Assembly (NCBI RefSeq): GCF_026627255.1
Contig: NZ_JAPNLM010000001.1
Span: 62,001-126,000, forward strand
Length of the DNA stretch: 64,000 nt
Direction: 5' to 3'
From: Streptomyces antarcticus
Lineage (GTDB): Bacteria; Actinomycetota; Actinomycetes; Streptomycetales; Streptomycetaceae
Shown: positions 16,693 through 25,894 of the stretch, in pieces
How positions within the stretch are numbered: the first letter of the stretch is position 1
How the letters are laid out: each line of letters starts with the position of its first letter
Notes under the pieces: generated by a model
Told to the model about the DNA's origin: nothing
What the model saw: the letters and a program-made list of their open reading frames with translations, nothing else
The model's database searches: none
Translations under genes and position numbers: made by a program

Positions 16693-18430
16693 GTGCGCAT
16701 ACCCGCAGCGCCTCCGCACGCGCCTCCGCGAATGCCGCCACGACCGCCTCCCGCTGCACGCCCCACGCGGAAGCCTCGGTGTGCCCATCAGGGCGATGCT
16801 CGACGCGCTGCACGGCGGCCTCGGTGGTGTAGTTCTCCTCCCACTCCCACACCCACCCCGACCGCGGCTCCTGAGCCTCGGGGGTGGCCACGCGCTCCGT
16901 GCCGTCCGGCTCGTAGCAGGCCGGCCCGAGGGTCCACGTCTTCACCCGGGCCGGGATGTGCCTGCGAACCGTTCCCAGACCGCCAGGGACGGCCCGCTGC
17001 CACCACGCCGCCGAGAGCGCCTCGACCGAAGCGGGCTCGCCACGGTCCAACTCCCACTGCTCGGCCACGGCTTGTGCGTCCGACCCGTCCCAAAAGCCGA
17101 CGACGTGAGCCCCCAGGTGGACCGCGTGTACCTTCTCCCCGTACGACTGCGCCGGCAGCTTCACCGGTTCCTCGACCGCGGCCTCCCCGGCCGGAGCGTC
17201 ATCCACTCGGATCTCCATGACGCGGTCGAGCGTTACGAGCGCTGCCTTGTGGGCTGTCTCCAGCAGATGGCCGTACCGGTCCGAGGTCGTGACGATCGAC
17301 TCGTGCCCGAGCCGCCGCTGCACGTACGTAAGGCTGTGCCCGTCCGACAGCAGCGCGGCGACGTGGGAGTGCCGCAGATCGTGGAAGGTCGGGAACTTCC
17401 AGTCGGGCAGCAGGCCCTCCTTCTTGGCCTTGGCGACGGCCCGGTTCCAGCGCTCCCAGAAGGTGCCGTACCTGATCCGCCCGCCGTCCAGCGCCCGGAA
17501 CACGAGCACGTCCATCTCCTCCTCAGCGAGCCCGAACTCCTGCAGTTCTAGCCAGAGCTTGACGGGGATTCGGACCGTCCGCCGGCTGGCCGGGGACTTG
17601 GGCGGCCCCAGGTAGAAATCGGTGGGCGTGCGTCTCTTCCACGCTCGGGTCACGCGGACTTCGTGCTGGCCCGGCAGGGGGCTGCGCACGTGCTGCGCGG
17701 CCAGAGCTGTGATCTCCCCCCAGCGGAGGCCGGTTCCGTAGGCCGTCCGTACGAGCATCCGGTCCGATGCCCGGGGGAAGCAGTCGACCAGGCCGGCGAC
17801 TTCCTCGGGCGTCATGAACTCCATCTCGTCGCCGGAGTCGTCGTCCACGCCGTGCTCGTCGTCCTTGGGGAGCCGGGTGAGATCGCAGGGGTTGCGGTCC
17901 CTCAGCGGCGGCTCCGCGACCATGGCCTCCTTGAGGATCGACGACAGCAGCCCGTGCAGGCCGCGGAGCGTCCCCGAACTCATGTCCTTGGGCTTGCCGC
18001 GCCCTCGCCGCACCTTCGTGATGCGCATCTTGTTGATCCAGGCGCCGATCGTCGCTTTGCTGAAGTGCTCGGCGCTCCGGACGTCGCAGTTCCCGAAGGA
18101 CGGGAAGATGTACATTTCCAACGCCCTGATTCGCTGCCGCTTGTAGTAGTCGCCAACCGTCCGGTTCGAGATCGACCGCCGGGCGAAGCCCTCGAACCGG
18201 TACTGCGCCTCGTCGCCGACCTCGGGGTCGATGTACCCCTTGCCCTTCACCCATCCTGATGGCCACTTGTGGCCGAGATCTTCGACGGCTTTCTTGAAGA
18301 CCTTCGCTGCGTCCTCGTCGTCGAACCGCTCGTGCTGCCACTCGCCAGTTCTCGCGCCACCGTCGTGCCACTTCACCTGGTAGCTGGTGATCTCACCGTC
18401 ACGGTTCTTCCGTGGAACAAGGGTCGCCAT
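16640..18430 (-). CDS. Tyrosine recombinase (phage/ICE integrase)
   Basis: A 596-residue integrase starting at ATG 18430 (MATLVPRKNRDGEI). An N-terminal AP2-like arm-binding segment is followed by a SAM-like core-binding domain (about 90-200) and the catalytic domain. The visible catalytic residues are R236 (GTGLRWGE), H350/R353 (HDLRHSH), the GHE His and nucleophile Y386 (TSDRYGHL), so the enzyme looks active. After Y386 there are another 210 residues, far longer than the usual 20-40. This tail is charged and rich in Trp, and I do not recognise it. The gene catalyses integration and, with an excisionase, excision of the element. No tRNA target is visible nearby. Confidence 0.93.
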   Translation of the reverse strand: MATLVPRKNRDGEITSYQVKWHDGGARTGEWQHERFDDEDAAKVFKKAVEDLGHKWPSGWVKGKGYIDPEVGDEAQYRFEGFARRSISNRTVGDYYKRQRIRALEMYIFPSFGNCDVRSAEHFSKATIGAWINKMRITKVRRGRGKPKDMSSGTLRGLHGLLSSILKEAMVAEPPLRDRNPCDLTRLPKDDEHGVDDDSGDEMEFMTPEEVAGLVDCFPRASDRMLVRTAYGTGLRWGEITALAAQHVRSPLPGQHEVRVTRAWKRRTPTDFYLGPPKSPASRRTVRIPVKLWLELQEFGLAEEEMDVLVFRALDGGRIRYGTFWERWNRAVAKAKKEGLLPDWKFPTFHDLRHSHVAALLSDGHSLTYVQRRLGHESIVTTSDRYGHLLETAHKAALVTLDRVMEIRVDDAPAGEAAVEEPVKLPAQSYGEKVHAVHLGAHVVGFWDGSDAQAVAEQWELDRGEPASVEALSAAWWQRAVPGGLGTVRRHIPARVKTWTLGPACYEPDGTERVATPEAQEPRSGWVWEWEENYTTEAAVQRVEHRPDGHTEASAWGVQREAVVAAFAEARAEALRVCALNPFSRTATGEGQESTV

Positions 18431-18449
18431 GGCGGGACAGAGTACCCCC

Positions 18450-18470
18450 GTGCTCCCACGGTGCTCCCAC
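18450..18470. repeat. Two direct 10-bp repeats (gtgctcccac) upstream of the integrase
   Basis: Perfect copies at 18450-18459 and 18461-18470 with an 11-bp period, 20 bases upstream of the integrase start. One helical turn of spacing on the integrase side suggests arm sites for the integrase or an excisionase, possibly part of attP. No matching copy was noticed at the P450 junction. Confidence 0.5.
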
Positions 18471-18531
18471 TGTCGCGCAAGAAGTGGCCACAATCGGGAC
18501 GTCCTTGCTGGCCAGAGCGGGGATAAAGGAA

Positions 18532-18568
18532 GACGGCCGGAGCCCCCGCACAGTGGGCTCCGGCCGTC
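18532..18568 (-). terminator. Terminator of the aldehyde dehydrogenase gene
   Basis: GACGGCCGGAGCCC (18532-18545) pairs perfectly with GGGCTCCGGCCGTC (18555-18568) around a 9-nt loop. On the minus strand it is followed by a T-rich run (TTCCTTTAT). It lies 21 bases after the aldehyde dehydrogenase stop. Confidence 0.85.
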
Positions 18569-18588
18569 GGCTCTTTGGCCGTACGAGG

Positions 18589-20034
18589 TCAGATGTCGAG
18601 GCCGGTCAGGACCAGGACGCGCTCGTACGTGTAGTCGTCCATCGCGTAGCGCACGCCCTCGCGGCCCACACCGGACTGCTTGACGCCGCCGTACGGCATC
18701 TGGTCGGCGCGGTAGGACGGCGCGTCGCCGATGATCACACCGCCGACCTCGAGCTCGCGGTGGGCGCGGAAGGCCACCTGGACGTCGCGGGTGAAGACGC
18801 CGGCCTGCAGACCGAACTTCGAGTCGTTGACGGCGGCGAAGGCCTCGTCGGTGTTCTCGACCTTCCGCAGCGTCAGGACCGGTCCGAAGACCTCCTCGGT
18901 GGCGAGCTTGACGCCGGCCGGGACGTCCGCGAGGACGGTCGGCGCGTACGAGGCGCCGTCGCGCTTGCCGCCGGCGAGCAGCTTCGCCCCGGCGGACACG
19001 GCCTCGTCGACCCAGGCCTCGACGCGCTTGGCGGCGTCCTCGGAGACGAGGGGGCCGACGTCGGTGGCGGAGTCGGACGGGTCACCGGTGACCTGCGCCT
19101 GGACCGTGGCGACGACCTTCTCGACGAGGCGGTCGTAGACGGAGGCGTCGGCGATCACGCGCTGCACGGAGATGCAGGACTGGCCGGCCTGGTAGTTCGA
19201 GAAGGTCGCGATGCGGGTCGCGGCCCAGTCGAGGTCTGCCTCGGAGGCCCAGTCGGCGAGGACCACGGCCGCGGCGTTGCCGCCGAGCTCCAGGGTGCAG
19301 TGCTTGTGGGGCACCGACCGCTGGATGGCGTAGCCGACGGTGTCGGAGCCGGTGAAGGAGATGACGGGCAGACGCTCGTCCTTCACCAGGGCCGGCATCT
19401 TGTCGTTGGCGACCGGCAGGACCGACCAGGAGCCGGCCGGGAGGTCGGTCTCGGCGAGCAGCTCGCCCAGGATCAGCCCGGAGAGCGGGGTGGCCGGGGC
19501 GGGCTTGAGGATGATCGGCGCGCCGACGGCGATGGCCGGGGCCACCTTGTGGGCGCACAGGTTCAGCGGGAAGTTGAACGGCGCGATGCCGAGGACCGGG
19601 CCCTTGACGAAGCGGCGGGTCAGGGCGAGGCGGCCGACGCCGCCGGCGTCGGTGTCGAGGCGCTGGGCGTCTCCGCCGTTGAAGCGGCGGGCCTCTTCGG
19701 CGGCGAAGCGGAACACGGACACCGCACGGCCGACCTCGCCGCGGGCCCACTTGATCGGCTTGCCGTTCTCGGCGGAGATCAGCTGGGCGATCTCCTCGGT
19801 CCGCTCGGTGAGCCGCTTGGACACGTGGTCCAGGGCGGCGGCCCGTACGTGGGCGGGCGTCGCGGAGAACTCCGCCGTCACGGCGTACGCCGCGGCCACG
19901 GCCTCTTCGACCTGCGCGTCGGTGGGCACGCTGACGGTACCGACGAGGCGGCCGTCCCACGGGGAGTGGACGTCGAAGCTGTCCTCGCCGGTGGCCAGGC
20001 GGCCGGCGAGCCAGAAGGCGTGGGTGGAAGTCAT
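18589..20034 (-). CDS. NAD(P)-dependent aldehyde dehydrogenase, probably succinate-semialdehyde type
   Basis: A 481-residue ALDH-superfamily enzyme starting at ATG 20034. It has the cofactor segment APFNFPLNL, FTGSDTVG, the general base in LELGGNAAAVV and the catalytic C287 in YQAGQSCIS. The ending PYGGVKQSGVGREG is typical. The family oxidises an aldehyde to an acid; a location between a PucR regulator and, further on, gabT suggests succinate semialdehyde in GABA breakdown, but other short aldehydes are possible. An upstream in-frame extension to 20082 lacks a ribosome-binding site and is not used. Confidence 0.88.
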   Translation of the reverse strand: MTSTHAFWLAGRLATGEDSFDVHSPWDGRLVGTVSVPTDAQVEEAVAAAYAVTAEFSATPAHVRAAALDHVSKRLTERTEEIAQLISAENGKPIKWARGEVGRAVSVFRFAAEEARRFNGGDAQRLDTDAGGVGRLALTRRFVKGPVLGIAPFNFPLNLCAHKVAPAIAVGAPIILKPAPATPLSGLILGELLAETDLPAGSWSVLPVANDKMPALVKDERLPVISFTGSDTVGYAIQRSVPHKHCTLELGGNAAAVVLADWASEADLDWAATRIATFSNYQAGQSCISVQRVIADASVYDRLVEKVVATVQAQVTGDPSDSATDVGPLVSEDAAKRVEAWVDEAVSAGAKLLAGGKRDGASYAPTVLADVPAGVKLATEEVFGPVLTLRKVENTDEAFAAVNDSKFGLQAGVFTRDVQVAFRAHRELEVGGVIIGDAPSYRADQMPYGGVKQSGVGREGVRYAMDDYTYERVLVLTGLDI

Positions 20035-20228
20035 GCGAATCCCGGCCCTTCGGAGTGTGCGGTGGGGTCCTGTCACCACCACCGTAGGACGCCGCCGGGG
20101 AATCGGTGTTTATCCGGCGTGGAGCGCCGCGTCGTCCGGCTTCGCCGCTTTGTCACTGTCCGGGCGGCGAACGGGCCCGTAGCGGGGCGGGGCCGGGGGG
20201 CCGGGGGCGGGGGTCCCGAACGAGGGAG

Positions 20229-21809
20229 CTACGCCGGGGCGGACGTGGCCTTCAGGGCCAGCCACAGCTCCATGCGCACGTCAGGGTCGTCCAGCGACCG
20301 GCCGAGGATCTCCTCGACGCGCTTCATCCGGTAGCGCAGGGTGTGCCGGTGCACGCCGAGGTCGGCCGCGGCCGCGTCCCACTGGCCGTGCCGGGACAGC
20401 CACGCCTGGAGCGAGGCCACCAGGTCGCCGCGCCCGGTCGCGTCGTGCTCCCGCAGGGCGCGCAGGGTGCCGTCCGCGAAGGCCCTTACGGCGTCGTCGG
20501 CGAGCAGGGGCAGGACCGAGCCCGCCGCCATCTCCTCGTGCTCCACCAGCGGCCGGCCGCGCCGCCGGGCCACGGCGAGGGCCTGGTCGGCCTGTTTGAG
20601 GGCCGCCGCGACCCCGCCGGAGCCGACCGGTGCGGACAGGCCGACCACCAGCTCGTCCGGCTCCGGACCGGAGGCGTCGCGGCCGCGCCGCGCCTCCAGG
20701 TTCTCCGCGTGTGCCAGGCAGGCCTGTACGGCCGACCCTCCGTCGGCGGCCAGGACCACCAGCCGGCCCGGCTCCGGCACCACCAGCAGCGCCTCTCCCG
20801 TACGGGCCGCCGCCGACTCCACCGCGTCGGCCAGCAGCGCGAGCCCCTCCGGCTGGGCCGTGCCGGGCAGCGCGGGCTCGGCCGCGATCAGCCGGAACGG
20901 CGCCTCGAGCAGGGCCCCGTACAGGTCCCCGGCCACGGCCCGGGCGCGCTCGGCCTCCCCGGCCATCAGCATCCGCAGTACGGCCGCGCCGAGCCGGGAC
21001 TCGGCGTCGTGCAGCGAGCGGGAGCGCTCGGTGGTGAGGGTGAGCAGCGCGACGGCGGAGTGGACGGCGTACCGCTCGGCGGTGCCGAGGGGGGCCCCGG
21101 TGCCCACCGCGAGGGCGCCCCGGGCGCGCCGGCCCGTACCGAGGGACTGGAGCTCGACCCGGTCCTCGGAGCCGCCGACGACGGCGCTGGCCGGCGCGGG
21201 CCGCTCGCGCAGCCGCTCCACGTCGGGGGTGAGCCGGGCGGCGCGGCGGGCGGCCCATTCGGGGGCGGCGGCGACCACCGCGCCCGAGGTGTCGTACAGC
21301 GCGGCCCAGCCGTGCACGTGCGCGGCCAGCCGCGCCAGCAGTTCGGCGGGCCCGTCGGCGGAGAGCGCGGCGCGGGTCAGCTCCCGCTGGGCCTCGAAGC
21401 CGGCGGTCACTGCGCGGTACTGGTCGGCGGCGAGGGCGGCGGACACGGCTTTGCTGATGGCGAGGAACGGGGTCCGCCGGGGCACCTCCAGCAGCGGCAT
21501 GTCCTCGGCCGCCGCGGCCTCGATCAGGGCCTCGGGGACGGCGTCGTAGTTGACGCCGACCGCGAAGCCGATGCCGACGACCCCGGCCGCGGAGAGGCGG
21601 CGTACGTAGCGGCGCATCTCCTGCGGATCCTCCGCGTCCAGCTTCATCGCGGTGACCAGGAGCAGTTCCCCGCCCTCCATGTAGGGGACGGGGTCGGCGA
21701 GCTCGCTGACGTGGGCCCAGCGCACCGGGGTGTCGAGGCGGCCCTCCCCCGCCCGGACGCTGAGCTTGAGCGCCGAGTGCTGGACGAGTGAGGCGAGGGT
21801 GAGCGGCAT
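20229..21809 (-). CDS. PucR-family transcriptional regulator
   Basis: A 526-residue regulator with the N-terminal PucR sensory domain (residues 1-125, with SELADPVPYMEGGELLL), a central GGDEF-like/CdaR region (about 270-420) and the C-terminal HTH_30 domain (LSRHGQWDAAAADLGVHRHTLRYR). Members control purine, GABA or polyamine catabolism according to a small ligand. The gene faces the same way as the aldehyde dehydrogenase 194 bases downstream and lies divergent, across the next gene, from gabT, so control of GABA use is a reasonable inference. Confidence 0.9.
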   Translation of the reverse strand: MPLTLASLVQHSALKLSVRAGEGRLDTPVRWAHVSELADPVPYMEGGELLLVTAMKLDAEDPQEMRRYVRRLSAAGVVGIGFAVGVNYDAVPEALIEAAAAEDMPLLEVPRRTPFLAISKAVSAALAADQYRAVTAGFEAQRELTRAALSADGPAELLARLAAHVHGWAALYDTSGAVVAAAPEWAARRAARLTPDVERLRERPAPASAVVGGSEDRVELQSLGTGRRARGALAVGTGAPLGTAERYAVHSAVALLTLTTERSRSLHDAESRLGAAVLRMLMAGEAERARAVAGDLYGALLEAPFRLIAAEPALPGTAQPEGLALLADAVESAAARTGEALLVVPEPGRLVVLAADGGSAVQACLAHAENLEARRGRDASGPEPDELVVGLSAPVGSGGVAAALKQADQALAVARRRGRPLVEHEEMAAGSVLPLLADDAVRAFADGTLRALREHDATGRGDLVASLQAWLSRHGQWDAAAADLGVHRHTLRYRMKRVEEILGRSLDDPDVRMELWLALKATSAPA

Positions 21810-21891
21810 CGGTTACCAGGGTCCTTGGCGGAGGGGGCGGCGGACGGCTGCGGCGGAAGGCGGCGGAGGCCGGTGGACGGCCCCCTCGACG

Positions 21892-21933
21892 GACGACGAC
21901 GACTTCGACGGCGACGACGACGACGACGACGAC
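21892..21933. repeat. GAC trinucleotide microsatellite
   Basis: Four GAC units, then TTC, then GAC-GGC and seven more GAC units, in the gap between the PucR gene and the ATP-binding protein. No gene uses it convincingly. It is liable to copy-number change. Confidence 0.85.
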
Positions 21934-22073
21934 ATCAGGAGAGCGCACGCGCCGGCCGCCGTTTTCGCCGTGTCGTACGAACGGCTCCCCTCGATTCTGC
22001 CACCCCGTACGGTTTCGGCCTCCCGGTCCGCGCCATGCGTCATACGTCGCGCACCCGGCACCCGGCACCCGCC

Positions 22074-24182
22074 TCAGGGCGCGTCCGCCAGCCGGACCAG
22101 CAGCGGGGCCGCCCGCTCCCCGCGTACGGAGGTCAGCGACAGCACCGCGTGCCCCGGCGGTACGGCGTGCGCCAGGTCGGAGGCCGACCAGCGCTCCCGC
22201 TCCACCTGGCGCACGGTCACGGCGTCCGTGGTGACGGCCTTGCCGGTGACGAGCTTGCGGAAGGCGTGGATGGCCCGGGTGAGCGGCTGGTCGGCGAAGA
22301 CGGTGCGGTGGGTGACGTCGCGCGCCTCGACCCACTCGGTGCCCCAGGCCTCGGCGAAGCGTTTGCCGTCCCAGGTGGTGACCCCGGAGAAGGCCATCCG
22401 GCAGCCGACCGCGCCGAGCAGCGGGGTGCGTAGCCCCTCCGGTACGTCGTCCAGGGAACGCAGCGTGAGCAGGACTCCCGCATGGGCCGAGCGCAGCCGC
22501 TGGATGCCGCGCACCGCCTCCGGGGTGAGGGTGTGGGAGGCGTCGTCAAGGGCGAGGAACGCGAAGAGGGAACGGTCGGTACGGGCGGCCACGGCCGCGT
22601 TGAACTGGGCCAGCAGCAGCCGGGCCAGCATCCGCGAGGCATCGGCGTGAGCGCGCTCGGGCAGGTCGACGCGGACCCGGATGGGGTGCTCCAGGGCGCG
22701 CAGCGAGAACGGCCGTCCAGCGCCGGTGGTGTCGAAGAAGCCGGCGAAGGCGGGCCGGTCCAGCAGGGCCACCCGGTCGGCGAGGGCCGGTCCGGGGTCG
22801 CCGGGCGCCCCGTGCTGGCGGCGGCGGGCGTCGAGTTCGCGGAGCATCGGCGCCCGGCCGGTCTCCTCCAGGCCGCGCCGCAGTCCGGCGACGGCGTCCG
22901 GCTCCTGGTCGAGCAGCTCGCGCAGCTCGGGCACGGCGGGGAAACGGCCGTGGACGGCGCGGAACGGCCCGAGGAGCTGGGCCAGCGCGGTGGCGGCGCG
23001 GCGCACCTCGACCCCGGGGACGTCGCCGACGAACGCCTCGGCCAGCAGGGTGGCCGCCTCGTCGGGGTCGGTGGTGCCGCCGTAGAGATCGAGATCGTAG
23101 ACGGAGGCGGGGTCGCCGACGCGGACGACGACGTCGTACGCCTCGTCGGGCCCGAGCCGCGCCCCGGTCGCGCCGACGGCGACGACGGCGGCCTGGCCGG
23201 CGAGCGCCTGGAGCGCCAGCGACTCGACGACCGGCCGCACGAGGCGGCCGGTCTTTCCACTGCCGGAGGGGCCGACGGCGAGCACCGAGGTGCCGAGGAC
23301 GTCGGGGTCGAGGGCGAAGGCGGTGCCGCGGCGGGCGTACGGGTTACGGACTCCGTCCTCGACGGTGCCGAGCAGCACCTGCCGGGAGAGCAGGTCGTGC
23401 CGGGCGGCCCGTACGGGCAGGTCCCGCGCCCCGGAGGGGTGCACGCACGCCCCGGCGCCCTTGTCCCGCACGGCGTCGGCGAAGGCACGCAGCCGGGAGG
23501 GGTCGACGCGCACGGAGTCCCAGGCCCGGCGGATGCGCGCATAGTCCACGTCGTTCATCCGCCCGGCCCCGACCTCCCCCTCCAGCCGATCGGCGACGTC
23601 CCCAAGCCCGGCCTCCCGCACGGAAACCCACCGCACGGGATCGTTGTCGGCTCCGGCCTCGATGTGGGTGGGGAGCGCGGGGCGGGCGGCTCGCGCTGCG
23701 CGGCTGCCGAACGTCCGGCGGCCCAGTTCGGGCCAGCGGCCGAGGCGGCCGAAGCCGAAGAGCAGGGCCCCGGCGACGATGGCGTACCAGAGGTACGAGG
23801 CGACGACGGAGGCGTTGCCGCCGGCCCACGAATCGGGCGTGAACATGTACAGCGGCCACAGCCAGAACCCGCCGAGGTAGCCGTTCCACAGCAGCGACCA
23901 CAGCAGCAGTCCCGCCAGCAGGGCGATCAGCGCCCCGCTGACCAGCTGCCGGATCGGGGTCACCTCCGGCTCCTCGGCGGCGCGCGGCACGTGTCCGTAC
24001 GCCCACACGCCGGGCCCGTCGGAGCTCCGCGCCGTTCGCAGCCAGTCCGCCAGGGCGGGGACGCGGCCGGGGGGCGGGGGGGCCGGGGCGTGGCGGGGTT
24101 TCGGGGGGGCCGGGGGTGTGGCCGGTCTGGGAAGGTGGCCCGTGTGGGTGGTGCGTCCGTCGTGCGTGCCGTCCGTGTCCAT
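22074..24182 (-). CDS. Membrane-associated P-loop ATPase (FtsK/VirD4-like), function unknown
   Basis: A 702-residue protein. Residues 1-60 are Pro-rich. Two or three membrane segments follow at about 80-155 (LIALLAGLLLWSLLW and SYLWYAIVAGALLFGFG). An ATPase core then carries Walker A GPSGSGKTGR (around residue 300) and Walker B-like LFAFLALDDA (around 530). The layout resembles type IV coupling ATPases, but no conjugation or secretion genes are nearby, and it looks like a conserved chromosomal Streptomyces protein. ATG 24182 is chosen over the longer frame because GGGGGCAGGGG precedes it. I do not assign a process. Confidence 0.8.
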   Translation of the reverse strand: MDTDGTHDGRTTHTGHLPRPATPPAPPKPRHAPAPPPPGRVPALADWLRTARSSDGPGVWAYGHVPRAAEEPEVTPIRQLVSGALIALLAGLLLWSLLWNGYLGGFWLWPLYMFTPDSWAGGNASVVASYLWYAIVAGALLFGFGRLGRWPELGRRTFGSRAARAARPALPTHIEAGADNDPVRWVSVREAGLGDVADRLEGEVGAGRMNDVDYARIRRAWDSVRVDPSRLRAFADAVRDKGAGACVHPSGARDLPVRAARHDLLSRQVLLGTVEDGVRNPYARRGTAFALDPDVLGTSVLAVGPSGSGKTGRLVRPVVESLALQALAGQAAVVAVGATGARLGPDEAYDVVVRVGDPASVYDLDLYGGTTDPDEAATLLAEAFVGDVPGVEVRRAATALAQLLGPFRAVHGRFPAVPELRELLDQEPDAVAGLRRGLEETGRAPMLRELDARRRQHGAPGDPGPALADRVALLDRPAFAGFFDTTGAGRPFSLRALEHPIRVRVDLPERAHADASRMLARLLLAQFNAAVAARTDRSLFAFLALDDASHTLTPEAVRGIQRLRSAHAGVLLTLRSLDDVPEGLRTPLLGAVGCRMAFSGVTTWDGKRFAEAWGTEWVEARDVTHRTVFADQPLTRAIHAFRKLVTGKAVTTDAVTVRQVERERWSASDLAHAVPPGHAVLSLTSVRGERAAPLLVRLADAP

Positions 24183-24418
24183 GAACCCCTGCCCCCTGCC
24201 AGTGCCCTGCGCTGCGGCGCTCAATCTAGTGCCCCGCCCGCCCGCGGGGCTCGTACCGCGCAGTGATCCGGACGGCCCGGGCCCGACCACTCCTATGGCC
24301 GCCGCGGACAAGGAAACGCACCCACCACTCCCGATCGGCGCATGCCTTCCCCCCTCCCCCGGGCCTAGCCTGCGGACAAAGACACAAGTGCGTCCGAAAA
24401 CACCCCCAGGAGCCCCCT

Positions 24419-25753
24419 ATGACCGCTGTCCCGCAGGAGCGCCGCATCGTCACCGCGATCCCCGGCCCCAAGTCGCAGGAGCTGCAGGCCCGCCGTCTGT
24501 CGACGGTCGCCGGCGGCGTGGGCTCCGTGCTCCCCGTCTTCACGGCCCGCGCGGGCGGCGGCATCATCGAGGACGTCGACGGCAACCGCCTGATCGACTT
24601 CGGCTCCGGCATCGCCGTGACCTCCGTCGGCGCCTCCGCCGAGGCCGTCGTGCGCCGCGCTTCCGCGCAGCTCGCGGACTTCACGCACACCTGTTTCATG
24701 GTCACCCCGTACGAGGGCTACGTAGAGGTCTGCGAGGCCCTCGCCGAGCTCACCCCGGGTGACCACGCCAAGAAGTCGGCCCTGTTCAACTCCGGCGCCG
24801 AGGCCGTCGAGAACGCCGTCAAGATCGCCCGTTCGTACACCAAGCGCCAGGCCGTCGTCGTCTTCGACCACGGCTACCACGGCCGCACGAACCTCACGAT
24901 GGCCCTGACCTCGAAGAACATGCCGTACAAGCAGGGCTTCGGCCCGTTCGCCCCCGAGGTCTACCGCGTCCCGGTCGCCTACGGCTACCGCTGGCCCACC
25001 GGCGCCGAGAACTGCGGCCCCGAGGCCGCCGCCCAGGCCATCGACCAGATCAGCAAGCAGATCGGCGCCGACAACGTCGCCGCGATCATCATCGAGCCGG
25101 TCCTCGGCGAGGGCGGATTCATCGAGCCGGCCAAGGGCTTCCTGCCGGCGCTGGTGAAGTTCGCCAACGACAACGGCATCGTCTTCGTCGCCGACGAGAT
25201 CCAGTCCGGGTTCTGCCGCACCGGCCAGTGGTTCGCGTGCGAGGACGAGGGCATCGTCCCCGACCTGATCACCACCGCCAAGGGCATCGCGGGCGGCCTG
25301 CCGCTCGCCGCCGTGACCGGCCGCGCCGAGATGATGGACTCCGTCCACGGCGGTGGCCTGGGCGGTACGTACGGCGGCAACCCGGTGGCGTGCGCCGGTG
25401 CGCTCGGCTCCATCGAGACCATGAAGGAGCTCGACCTCAACGCCGCGGCGAAGAAGATCGAGTCCCTCATGAAGACCCGCCTGACGGCCATGCAGGAGAA
25501 GTACGACATCATCGGCGACATCCGCGGCCGCGGGGCCATGATCGCGATCGAGCTCGTCAAGGACCCCGTCTCCAAGACCCCGTTCCCGGAGGCCGCCGGC
25601 GCGCTCGCCAAGGCCTGCCACGCCGAGGGCGTGCTCGTGCTCACCTGCGGCACCTACGGCAACGTGCTCCGCTTCCTGCCGCCGATCGTCATCGGCGAGG
25701 ACCTGCTGAACGAGGGCCTGGACATCATCGAGGCCGCGTTCGCGGGCATCTGA
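24419..25753 (+). CDS. gabT: 4-aminobutyrate aminotransferase
   Basis: A 444-residue class III PLP aminotransferase. It has the NSGAEAVENAVKIAR block, DHGYHGRTNLTMALT, the VADEIQSGFCRTG cofactor Asp and the Schiff-base Lys in TTAKGIAGGLP. The sequence follows GabT closely, including the C-terminal VLTCGTYGNVLRFLPP. It converts GABA and 2-oxoglutarate to succinate semialdehyde and glutamate. CAGGAG lies 8 bases before ATG 24419. Together with the semialdehyde dehydrogenase at 18.6-20 kb and the polyamine genes further on, it completes putrescine-to-succinate breakdown. Confidence 0.95.
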   Translation: MTAVPQERRIVTAIPGPKSQELQARRLSTVAGGVGSVLPVFTARAGGGIIEDVDGNRLIDFGSGIAVTSVGASAEAVVRRASAQLADFTHTCFMVTPYEGYVEVCEALAELTPGDHAKKSALFNSGAEAVENAVKIARSYTKRQAVVVFDHGYHGRTNLTMALTSKNMPYKQGFGPFAPEVYRVPVAYGYRWPTGAENCGPEAAAQAIDQISKQIGADNVAAIIIEPVLGEGGFIEPAKGFLPALVKFANDNGIVFVADEIQSGFCRTGQWFACEDEGIVPDLITTAKGIAGGLPLAAVTGRAEMMDSVHGGGLGGTYGGNPVACAGALGSIETMKELDLNAAAKKIESLMKTRLTAMQEKYDIIGDIRGRGAMIAIELVKDPVSKTPFPEAAGALAKACHAEGVLVLTCGTYGNVLRFLPPIVIGEDLLNEGLDIIEAAFAGI

Positions 25754-25770
25754 CCGAAGGGTCGAACGGC

Positions 25771-25792
25771 CGAGCGCTCCGCTCGAGCGCTA
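25771..25792 (+). terminator. Hairpin after gabT
   Basis: AGCGCTC and GAGCGCT pair over 7 bp around a 5-nt loop, 20 bases after the gabT stop. It is short and has no T-run, so it is only a likely terminator. Confidence 0.4.
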
Positions 25793-25894
25793 CCGCCGGT
25801 AACCGTCGGGCGCTGTGAAGAAGGTGTGGGGGGCCGATGGCGGGAAGGCGTTCCTGCTGTCGGCCCCCCTTCCCCTGCCGTACGGTTTCTGCAG

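Larger units (their letters stand above)
15621..18475. mobile_element. Remnant of an integrative element (int, xis remnant, repressor)
   Basis: Within 2.9 kb lie a tyrosine integrase, an XRE repressor overlapping a broken excisionase-like gene, and an unknown coiled-coil protein. Replication and transfer genes are absent. The left end cuts into a P450 gene. The right end lies between the integrase promoter and the terminator of the core aldehyde dehydrogenase gene. The borders given are approximate; no attL/attR pair was identified. Confidence 0.7.

Noticed and set aside
21813..22061. A small Ser-rich protein on the minus strand
   Set aside because: Its serine run is only the GAC microsatellite read in another frame. 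There is no ribosome-binding site or family similarity.
22074..24311. A conjugative or phage origin for the FtsK-like ATPase
   Set aside because: No relaxase, Tra or phage genes are nearby, and its base composition and setting look chromosomal.
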